Positions 7,577 through 14,041 of a DNA stretch of 64,000 nucleotides are shown one piece after another. The position numbers were made by a program, and so were the translations under genes. Below the pieces are notes generated by a model. That model searched no databases. It was not told the origin of the DNA and saw nothing but the letters and a program-made list of their open reading frames with translations. Position 1 is the stretch's first letter; every line of letters starts with the position of its first letter. Source of the stretch: Alphaproteobacteria bacterium UBA6376 (lineage in GTDB: Bacteria > Pseudomonadota > Alphaproteobacteria > Rs-D84); contig DJQW01000001.1 in the NCBI GenBank assembly GCA_002437665.1, positions 186,001 through 250,000 on the forward strand. The letters are read 5' to 3'.

Positions 7577-9189
7577 TTCAGTTTCCTCAGTTTCTTTTGC
7601 AGCGCAGGCATACTTGTCCAACCATCATTTGATAAATCAATCGCCGCCTGATACGCCTTGCGTGCTTGTTCAACATTGCCAGCCGACGCGTACATATCAC
7701 CCAAATGCATATATAACAAAGAACATTCGTGTGTACGTTCGGTGACCTCTTCCATAATTTTGATGCCTTCGGCCGTGCCTTCGCGGGCGGCAACCGTAAC
7801 GCCAACCGCGTCCCACGCCCGCACATTGCGTACATCGCGCATCAAAACCTTCATCGCATAGTCATATGCGCTGTCCAGTTCTTGATTCTGGGCCGCCCAT
7901 ATTAATGCCTGTATAATCATACCATCGCCGTCCATGGCCAGAACCTCGGTCGCGGAATTTATATCACGCTGGGCATCGTCATATTTGCCAAATACATAGT
8001 GCACATATGCCCGATTGCGCAAGAAACGTGCACGTCCGCCCTCGGTCAAATTTGGATTGTCCAATGCACGCTTTATCGTGCGCAATGCCGCGCGATAGTT
8101 CCCCTGATGTACATGATAACCGGCCAACTGCTCCACCGCCGGTACAAACAGCGGATTTATTTTCACGATGCGTTCCAACGCCGCGGCGTTTCCGCCCCGC
8201 TCTGCATTGCGCAGAACGCCGAACAGATAATATGGACTGGACGGGTCAATGCGGTCAAAATACGTTTGGTAATCGCCGCCGTTATTAAAGAAAAACTGCC
8301 CCAGATAATAGTTGATTGCATCATTATTATCGCCAAAATTCGGGCCGGTAATTTCCGCGAATCGCAGCATCAGCAACGACAAATCAGAATACATCATAAT
8401 CTGGGTGTGGGATACGGTCTGAACCAAACTGAACGCCATTGCATTCTTTGTCCCAGCAAATGTTTCCCACGCGGGAATGTCTGTGTATTCCAGCATATAC
8501 ATACCGCCCAAATGCGATGTGAAATCGCGGCGCAATGCGTCCGCCGCATCATTCATATCATTGTGAATATAGAACGACATAATATATCTGTAATCGTTTA
8601 TATTCATAAAATCACAGCGTACACGTGCAAATTCTTCGGCGGCACGTTTTATGTTACCGGTTTCAGCGTAAATTTGCCCGCGCATAAACGATTTCCATGC
8701 GTCATTGGTTGGTGTGCTGTCAACGAACTTTAATGCCTCTGTACGGCGATTGTTGCCAATCATAGACCAAATCTTGAACGATGCCATCAATGCGGATTTA
8801 TCGTTTTTATGCCGTTTATAGAACGCGTCCCAATCGTCATTTGAAACCAAATATGCATCATAAATCAATTTGGCTGCGGGCGCGGTTGCCTTTTTCAAAT
8901 CGCCGGCATTTTCCGGCATTTTTCCAGATAAAAATTCAGATAAATAGCGCGCATTTTGTACCGCGTCGAATTGCACATCACGGGTGACATTTGAAAATTC
9001 AACAGCGCGGTCAAAATCATTCACGTATATCGCGTGTCGCGCGGCCAGATACGCCCCATGTGGCGTAACAGGAAATTCGTGCGATGCGGCCGCGTTCGGC
9101 ACACTTTCGTGATTCCAAATCGCGACGCCCGCCCCCAATACAGTGGCCAAACACGCCGCCCCAATAAATAAACTTTCTATTTTTCTCAT
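7573..9189 (-). CDS. Membrane-anchored tetratricopeptide-repeat protein
   Basis: 538 residues. An N-terminal hydrophobic segment (about 8-26) acts as a signal anchor; the rest is alpha-helical with TPR-like units best seen at about 350-538 (for example ALRTIKRALDNPNL, ARFLRNRAYVHYVFGKYDDAQRDI, DMYASAGNVEQARKAYQAAIDL). Role unknown; such proteins usually scaffold envelope complexes. It shares a 4-base ATGA overlap with gpsA, so the two are co-transcribed. Residues 95-101 (KMPENAG) are encoded by a GCCGG hairpin shared with the next two genes. Confidence 0.75.
   Translation of the reverse strand: MRKIESLFIGAACLATVLGAGVAIWNHESVPNAAASHEFPVTPHGAYLAARHAIYVNDFDRAVEFSNVTRDVQFDAVQNARYLSEFLSGKMPENAGDLKKATAPAAKLIYDAYLVSNDDWDAFYKRHKNDKSALMASFKIWSMIGNNRRTEALKFVDSTPTNDAWKSFMRGQIYAETGNIKRAAEEFARVRCDFMNINDYRYIMSFYIHNDMNDAADALRRDFTSHLGGMYMLEYTDIPAWETFAGTKNAMAFSLVQTVSHTQIMMYSDLSLLMLRFAEITGPNFGDNNDAINYYLGQFFFNNGGDYQTYFDRIDPSSPYYLFGVLRNAERGGNAAALERIVKINPLFVPAVEQLAGYHVHQGNYRAALRTIKRALDNPNLTEGGRARFLRNRAYVHYVFGKYDDAQRDINSATEVLAMDGDGMIIQALIWAAQNQELDSAYDYAMKVLMRDVRNVRAWDAVGVTVAAREGTAEGIKIMEEVTERTHECSLLYMHLGDMYASAGNVEQARKAYQAAIDLSNDGWTSMPALQKKLRKLK
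8902..8917. repeat. GCCGG mini-palindrome inside the TPR gene
   Basis: gccggcattttccggc, read in frame on the minus strand as part of K-M-P-E-N-A-G. See copies at 9549 and 10623. Confidence 0.6.
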
Positions 9190-9210
9190 AACTGTGCTAG
9201 AATACCGCGT

Positions 9211-9771
9211 ATGGATAATAAAGTCAAATTTGAACAGTACGCAGACACGTTACGCACATGGTCGGCCAAAATGAATTTGGTCGCGCCCAGTACACTGTCT
9301 GATATTGAAAATCGTCATTTTGCCGATTCGGCGCAACTGGCGGACGTTTTGCCGACGGACGCGCAAATTGTCGATTTGGGCAGTGGGGCTGGATTCCCTG
9401 GGGTTGTGTTGGCAATTTTGGGCTGGCACGTGACGTGTATCGAATCGATTGGTAAAAAGGTCGCATTCCTGAACGCGGTCAAAGAACGTCTGGATTTACA
9501 GAATTTGACGATTTACCATGGTCGGGTCGAAGATTTTGTTAAAAAAATGCCGGCAAATACCGGCAATATTGTGTTCACAGCGCGTGCGTTTGCACCACTG
9601 ATTAAAATTTTGGACTATGTTGCCAAAACAAAATGCCGGCTTTTTTTACTAAAGGGTCGGGAAATATCGGCAGAAATTGCAACTGCCCAGACCAAGTATA
9701 AATTTGATTATGAATTGATAAATTCACGCACTGGCGATGGGTATATCATAATTATCAAAAATTGCCGGTAA
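9211..9771 (+). CDS. rsmG: 16S rRNA (guanine-527-N7)-methyltransferase RsmG
   Basis: 186 residues, slightly short. Methylates G527 of 16S rRNA with S-adenosylmethionine. Motifs: MNLVAPST (21-28), RHFADSAQL (35-43), SAM-binding VDLGSGAGFPG (54-64) and TARAFAPL. In many alphaproteobacteria it precedes parA-parB; here a minus-strand gene separates them. No ribosome site is visible and a TAGAAT box ends only seven bases before the ATG, so the mRNA may be leaderless. Residues 112-118 (KMPANTG) are encoded by the shared palindrome. Confidence 0.93.
   Translation: MDNKVKFEQYADTLRTWSAKMNLVAPSTLSDIENRHFADSAQLADVLPTDAQIVDLGSGAGFPGVVLAILGWHVTCIESIGKKVAFLNAVKERLDLQNLTIYHGRVEDFVKKMPANTGNIVFTARAFAPLIKILDYVAKTKCRLFLLKGREISAEIATAQTKYKFDYELINSRTGDGYIIIIKNCR
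9549..9564. repeat. GCCGG mini-palindrome inside rsmG
   Basis: gccggcaaataccggc in frame, read as part of K-M-P-A-N-T-G. Confidence 0.6.
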
Positions 9772-9803
9772 TTTCATGTGAAATAAGCAATAATTTCTTG
9801 AAA

Positions 9804-10727
9804 TCAGCGTGTTTTTGCATTTATTAAAAAAGGTGGTTTTTGACCGGTAATATTACTGGCGGTTTCAACGCATTTTTCGACATCGCCCAGTAATTTTTTG
9901 CGCATGGTTGTGTCGGCAAATACCCATGGGTTTACACGCCCGCGCAGTGAATTAAATGACCACATTGGGGCCCACATATCTGATTCTGGACAAAACAGCA
10001 TATCTTGGTGTGGAAAACCGCATTGGTCATTTGGTGTGTATTTTCTGTCAGATACCGATTCGGTTGCCCGACGTATTGTCGTGCGATAAACACCGCGATT
10101 AAATTCAATTTGAAATTTTTGTAATGCGTATTTCATAACCAGCGTTGCAATTTCAGGTCTGTTGAAATCCAGTGGCCACGACATTTTTAATGTGTCCGCC
10201 ATGCGTGTTATATCGCGATCGGCGCGTGCCAGACAATTTGACAGTGCTGGGAATCGACGGCCATGCGTGGCGCGCCAATCCAATGCCTCTATAATTTCGG
10301 CCGCCGGCGCGATAATTTCGTTCATTGCGGCAATTTGCCCGCGCACATACGGCGAATGCAATTCGTCTTGGTGGGTGAATATCGCCTTGCGTGCATGTTC
10401 AACCTCGTGCCGCTGAACCAGCGGTTTCATTTGATTGTTCATGTTGCAAAAATGTCTGACACGCGCGGCGGTGTCCATCGGTTGAAAATGGAATACAACA
10501 ACCCTGTTTTCGTATGGAAAAAATAATCCCGCCGCCGCAGTTTTGGAAATGTGGTTGAAATTCGAATCGGACACACGGATTGTATCACTGCAAATTTTAA
10601 GTGTTTGAACGGTTGAAAATTTGCCGGCATTTACCGGTGTTTTTTGCTGTTTTTTCACCCCGCCCCAGCACAATAATGCACTGGCGGCAACAGATGTTGA
10701 TAAAGTAAACAGTGTTTTGAACCGCAT
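9804..10727 (-). CDS. Secreted protein with HEVEH motif, possible metallopeptidase
   Basis: 307 residues from the ATG at 10727, chosen because it begins a signal-like segment (MRFKTLFTLSTSVAASALL). The protein has RHEVEHARKA with the HExxH zinc motif at 107-111. A third zinc ligand cannot be assigned by eye, so the peptidase role is a guess. Cysteines are scattered (SNC, QCGF, FCPE, KCVE), consistent with disulfides outside the cytoplasm. The heptapeptide KTPVNAG (29-35) lies just after the signal segment and is encoded by the shared palindrome. It sits in opposite orientation between rsmG and parA, breaking a common gene order. Confidence 0.5.
   Translation of the reverse strand: MRFKTLFTLSTSVAASALLCWGGVKKQQKTPVNAGKFSTVQTLKICSDTIRVSDSNFNHISKTAAAGLFFPYENRVVVFHFQPMDTAARVRHFCNMNNQMKPLVQRHEVEHARKAIFTHQDELHSPYVRGQIAAMNEIIAPAAEIIEALDWRATHGRRFPALSNCLARADRDITRMADTLKMSWPLDFNRPEIATLVMKYALQKFQIEFNRGVYRTTIRRATESVSDRKYTPNDQCGFPHQDMLFCPESDMWAPMWSFNSLRGRVNPWVFADTTMRKKLLGDVEKCVETASNITGQKPPFLINAKTR
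10623..10638. repeat. GCCGG mini-palindrome inside the HEVEH gene
   Basis: gccggcatttaccggt followed by a T-run on the plus strand. It is identical in design to the terminators after mreB and pal but lies within coding sequence, read on the minus strand as K-T-P-V-N-A-G. Confidence 0.6.
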
Positions 10728-10898
10728 ATTATAAATTGTATAACAAAATATGCCTATGTCAAATGTGGTTTGTTTCATATGAAATAAATTTTATTAAACT
10801 GTAATTACTATGTTTTTTATTTGTGAAATATAATTGCCTTGACCGATTTATATCTTTTTATAATACTTGCAACATCAGAAAGGAATGGTGAAAAACGA

Positions 10899-11681
10899 AT
10901 GGCAACAGTAATCGCATTTGCAAATCAAAAGGGTGGTGTTGGCAAAACAACAACTGCAATCAATATTGGCGCGTCATTGGCGGCAATTAAAAAGCGTGTT
11001 TTGTTGGTCGATCTTGATCCCCAAGGCAATGCCGGTACGGGCTTGGGCTTTGTGCGCAGCGCGCATCGTCAAAGTGTTTATGGCGTTATTATGGGCACGG
11101 CCGCGGCCGCCGACAATATTTTAACAACCGCCGTTCCAAATATGCATATTATGCCGTCCAGTATGGCGTTGGCGGGTGCAGAAATTGATTTGCTGGACGC
11201 TGATAACCGTGAATTTCGCCTGCGCGATGCATTGGCAACGGTTGCGTCGCACTATGATTATATATTATTGGATTGCCCGCCGACATTGGGGTATTTGACA
11301 ATAAACGCATTGGTTGCGTCTGACTGGGTCGTTGTCCCAATGCAGTGCGAATTTTATTCGCTGGAGGGTGTGCAACAGTTGCTGATGACGATTCGCGCCG
11401 TGCATGACAAGATAAATCCAAAATTGGCGGTGTTGGGGTTCTTGCTGACCATGTATGATCGTCGTTATGGTGTCACACGTGCGGTTGATGATGATGTGCG
11501 CAAAACATTTGGCGACCAAGTGTTCAAGACCGTTGTTCCGCGCAATGTCCGCGTATCCGAAGCACCCAGTTTCGGCAAACCGGCGTTATTCTATGACTTT
11601 AATTCAAGTGGCGCACAGGCGTATTTGCGCGTTGCAACCGAAATGATTCAAAAACTGGAAGGGGGCGAAAATGGCAACTAA
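10899..11681 (+). CDS. parA: Chromosome partitioning ATPase ParA
   Basis: 260 residues. Deviant Walker A KGGVGKTTT (11-19), DLDPQGNAGTGLG and the switch block LLDCPPTLGYLTINAL identify a ParA/Soj ATPase that, with ParB and parS, moves the replication origin. Start chosen at ATG 10899 (MATVIAFANQKGG); the frame is open for 20 codons upstream but these add nothing family-like. Overlaps parB by 11 bases, so translation is probably coupled. The 111 bases upstream are AT-rich and carry a TATAAT at 10859. Confidence 0.96.
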   Translation: MATVIAFANQKGGVGKTTTAINIGASLAAIKKRVLLVDLDPQGNAGTGLGFVRSAHRQSVYGVIMGTAAAADNILTTAVPNMHIMPSSMALAGAEIDLLDADNREFRLRDALATVASHYDYILLDCPPTLGYLTINALVASDWVVVPMQCEFYSLEGVQQLLMTIRAVHDKINPKLAVLGFLLTMYDRRYGVTRAVDDDVRKTFGDQVFKTVVPRNVRVSEAPSFGKPALFYDFNSSGAQAYLRVATEMIQKLEGGENGN

Positions 11682-12552
11682 GTTTGGATTGGGACGTGGT
11701 TTGGCCGATTTGCAAAACGAAATCGGTATATCTGTGCCAGATATCACCGCATTGACCGGTGGTGACCGCGTTGTGGTAAAGCAGATTCCATTGGCGCAAA
11801 TTGGCGCAAACCCCGATCAGCCACGCAAGACATTTACAGATGCTGAATTGGCAGATTTATCGGCGTCTATAAAAGAGAAGGGCGTATTGCAACCAATCTT
11901 GTTGCGCGCGGTTACAAACCGGCCGTATATGTATGAAATTGTGGCGGGCGAACGTCGCTATCGCGCCAGCAAGATGGCGGGGCTGGCGGAAATTCCCGCA
12001 TTAGTCAAGACATTGGACGATGGCAATGCGATGGAAATCGCGCTGATTGAAAATGTCCAGCGTGAAAACCTGAACCCAATAGAAGAGGCCGCCGCGTACA
12101 AAAACATAATGGAAAAGTGCGGCTATTCCATGGACGACGTATCGCGCCTGATTAGCAAGTCAGAAAGTTATATTCGCAATATGCTGCGTATTTGTGCGTT
12201 GCCAGATAGTGTCCAAGAAATGGTAAAGTCGGGCGAATTGTCGGCATCGCATGCGCGTACAATTGCGGTTGCGGCGCATCCGGCGGAATTGGCACGCGAA
12301 ATTGTCCAGAATCATTTGTCTGTGGCGGATGCGGCCACACGTGTAAAGCAGGGCGCACGTCGCAATACCAGTCGCGCATACACAAACAAAACGATTGATG
12401 ACGGTGTTCGTCGCGATATGGAGGGGCGCATTTCCAGCACCATTGGCGCAAAGGTAAAGATATCAGAACGTCGTGGTGGTGCGGGCCAGATTGTTATATC
12501 ATTTGCCACCCGTATGCAACTGAACGAATTGGTTGAAAAACTGACCAAATAA
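11671..12552 (+). CDS. parB: Chromosome partitioning protein ParB
   Basis: 293 residues. ParB/Srx CTPase domain with GANPDQPRKTF (45-55), GERRYRASKMAGL (93-105) and ENVQRENLNPIEEA (127-140). A helix-turn-helix follows (YSMDDVSRLISKSESYIRNMLRI), then a C-terminal dimer domain. It binds parS sites and spreads as a sliding clamp. I did not find an obvious parS palindrome (TGTTTCACGTGAAACA type) in this window. A terminator follows immediately. Confidence 0.96.
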   Translation: MATKFGLGRGLADLQNEIGISVPDITALTGGDRVVVKQIPLAQIGANPDQPRKTFTDAELADLSASIKEKGVLQPILLRAVTNRPYMYEIVAGERRYRASKMAGLAEIPALVKTLDDGNAMEIALIENVQRENLNPIEEAAAYKNIMEKCGYSMDDVSRLISKSESYIRNMLRICALPDSVQEMVKSGELSASHARTIAVAAHPAELAREIVQNHLSVADAATRVKQGARRNTSRAYTNKTIDDGVRRDMEGRISSTIGAKVKISERRGGAGQIVISFATRMQLNELVEKLTK

Positions 12553-12580
12553 AAATGCCCCGATCGGGGCATTTTTATTT
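12551..12580 (+). terminator. Terminator after parB
   Basis: aaaaatgccccgatcggggc hairpin followed by a T-run; begins at the stop codon. Confidence 0.88.
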
Positions 12581-12803
12581 AGAGAGCAAAGAATGTGTCC
12601 GCCAATGGTGGACATTTTAATTTACTGGATTGCTTCGTTACACTCGCAATGACAAGAGAGCAAGACCACAGTCCGCAGACGACACACGTGCTAGAATCTC
12701 TGTCATTGCGAGCGAGCGTAAGCGACGCGTGGCAATCCAGTTTATTTTATGTTGCGCACAGCGCACAAAATTTGAACTCTGAACTTTGATATTTGAACTT
12801 TAT
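12581..12803. repeat. Composite intergenic repeat, copy 3
   Basis: agagagcaaag word, hairpin gtccgccaatggtggac (12598-12614), core palindrome 12625-12740 in the same orientation as copy 1 with the long spacer, then a gcgcacagcgcac segment and a ttgaactctgaacttt tandem (12771-12802). No gene. Terminators on both sides. Confidence 0.8.
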
Positions 12804-12835
12804 TAAAAAAACGCCGGCATTTGCCGGTGTTTTTT
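12804..12835 (-). terminator. Terminator after the small Cys-rich gene
   Basis: cgccggcatttgccggtg hairpin with A and T runs, overlapping the stop codon at 12834. Confidence 0.8.
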
Positions 12836-13115
12836 AGTTAGAATAATAGCAGTCGTCGCCATAGGTATAAATTCCACGGCTGTCTTCGCCCCATTGGGTT
12901 TGACCAGAAACACGACATGATGTTATGCCGCCCGTGTTATTTGCCGATGTTGTGCCATATGTGTTTCCGATGGCGGGGCAGCGTGTACATACCCCACCCG
13001 ACAGGTAATAACCCGCCGTGCAAGATGTGTATTTCTTGCCGGATTGCTCGCATGCGGCAATGGCGGCGCGGCCCATCGTTGCCATACAAATGGCGAAAAT
13101 AAATATGCGTTTCAT
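12834..13115 (-). CDS. Small secreted cysteine-rich protein
   Basis: 93 residues. A signal peptide (MKRIFIFAICMATMGRAAIAA) precedes a mature part of about 72 residues with seven cysteines. The segment CTAGYYLSGGVCTRCP resembles the C-x-x-G-Y-Y-L-x-G-x-C units seen in some extracellular Cys-rich repeat proteins. Probably disulfide-bonded and periplasmic or surface-located. It lies 16 bases after a similar gene on the same strand; the two are likely an operon. Function unknown. Confidence 0.65.
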   Translation of the reverse strand: MKRIFIFAICMATMGRAAIAACEQSGKKYTSCTAGYYLSGGVCTRCPAIGNTYGTTSANNTGGITSCRVSGQTQWGEDSRGIYTYGDDCYYSN

Positions 13116-13131
13116 TTATTTTACCCTTTGT

Positions 13132-13470
13132 CTACAAGTTGCACATGCAATCTTGGTCACGGCCGATTGAGGATTGTAATTTTGTTTCATAGCAATCATA
13201 TTGTGATAAATATGCATCACACGTTCCGTATGATATTACATATGTTCCGGTTTCATCACTGCCGGTGGTGTCGGCGCGGCTGCACGTTGTTCCAGATAAT
13301 GTGTATCCGGTGTCGCAATAGTATTCTGAATGCGTTGTGCCGCTGTTACAGCAACAATACCCGCTGGCCGCCGTTTCCAGACATGTGTTCAAATCCACAC
13401 ACGCGGCATGCGCCAGATTTGGCACGGCGATAATCGCCAGTGCGATACTTGTGATTATTTTTGCTTTCAT
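13132..13470 (-). CDS. Small secreted cysteine-rich protein
   Basis: 112 residues. Signal peptide MKAKIITSIALAIIAVPNLAHA, then about 90 residues with twelve cysteines, including a CCC cluster (YCCCNSG) and the unit YYCDTGYTLSGTTC, which resembles a unit in the downstream protein. Expected to be oxidised in the periplasm or outside the cell. Preceded by an attenuator-like hairpin set, so expression may be controlled by transcription termination. Function unknown. Confidence 0.65.
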   Translation of the reverse strand: MKAKIITSIALAIIAVPNLAHAACVDLNTCLETAASGYCCCNSGTTHSEYYCDTGYTLSGTTCSRADTTGSDETGTYVISYGTCDAYLSQYDCYETKLQSSIGRDQDCMCNL

Positions 13471-13828
13471 TGTTTTACCCCCTGTTGTTTTTCGTACGAA
13501 AAAACCACCAAGTTATTTGGTGGTCAGGAGGCTGATAACAATTTTGTGAATTGTGTGCTTATTCAGTATATTCGCAACCCTCCTGACCGTCTGGTTCAGG
13601 AGTTATATTTTCGTCGTAATAAAAAATGCGCATGCGCGCACTTGGAACTTATTCCGACGCACAAAACGGGTTATCAGACCCCATCACGGCAACACGCCAT
13701 GACGATGCGATTATAAAAGAATCTTTTCCGATTTGCAACTGTTTAGAGCAGGGCGAATTATAAAAACTGACCCTTTACAATCGGCATTTTATCTTGTACA
13801 TTTAGGCCGATAAAACAAAGGCAGGGTG
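13471..13828. other. Intergenic region with RNA structure, no gene seen
   Basis: This 358-base gap separates the minus-strand Cys-rich pair from xseB. The left 130 bases hold the attenuator-like structure described separately. The middle (13620-13720) carries a short gcgcatgcgcgc palindrome. No open frame here has coding character, and no ribosome site or known domain appears. Confidence 0.6.
13499..13602 (-). promoter_or_regulatory. Attenuator-like leader before the Cys-rich gene pair
   Basis: Read on the minus strand, three segments can pair in two exclusive ways. A (13602-13595, ctcctgaa) pairs with B (13588-13579, ggtcaggagg), or B pairs with C (13531-13522, cctcctgacc). C runs directly into a terminator stem ccaccaa/ttggtgg (13523-13505) followed by six U. 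This layout fits an attenuator or riboswitch-type leader for the gene starting at 13470, or a short independent RNA. No known riboswitch consensus was recognised. Confidence 0.5.
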
Positions 13829-14029
13829 ATGGACGACAAAAAATTATCGTTTGAAGATGCGTACAAGCAACTGACCGAATTGGTCAAGAAAATGGAATCT
13901 GGCGAATTGCCATTGGCGGATTCTGTGGCGGCGTACGAACAGGGTATCAAGTTAAAGGCGTATTGCGAACAGTTACTGAAAGAAGCAGAACTGAAAATCG
14001 AAACGTTAAAGGTTGAAACGCAAGCATAG
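13829..14029 (+). CDS. xseB: Exodeoxyribonuclease VII small subunit
   Basis: 66 residues from the ATG at 13829; a GTG three bases earlier (13826) could also serve. The sequence LSFEDAYKQLTELVKKMESGELPLADSVAAYEQGIKLKAYCEQLLKEAELKIETL covers the whole XseB family core, a helical hairpin. It pairs with XseA to degrade single-stranded DNA. It lies 12 bases before mutS, so two DNA-maintenance genes are expressed together; xseA is not in the window. Confidence 0.9.
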   Translation: MDDKKLSFEDAYKQLTELVKKMESGELPLADSVAAYEQGIKLKAYCEQLLKEAELKIETLKVETQA

Positions 14030-14041
14030 GCGTGCCGCAAG

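Noticed and set aside
10619..10655. Terminator at 10.62 kb
   Set aside because: It looks exactly like the terminators after mreB and pal on the plus strand, but there is no plus-strand gene ending there and it is in frame within a minus-strand gene.
12595..12789. Open frame across the composite repeat at 12.6 kb
   Set aside because: It is made from repeat sequence; similar frames appear in the other repeat copies and carry no protein signature.
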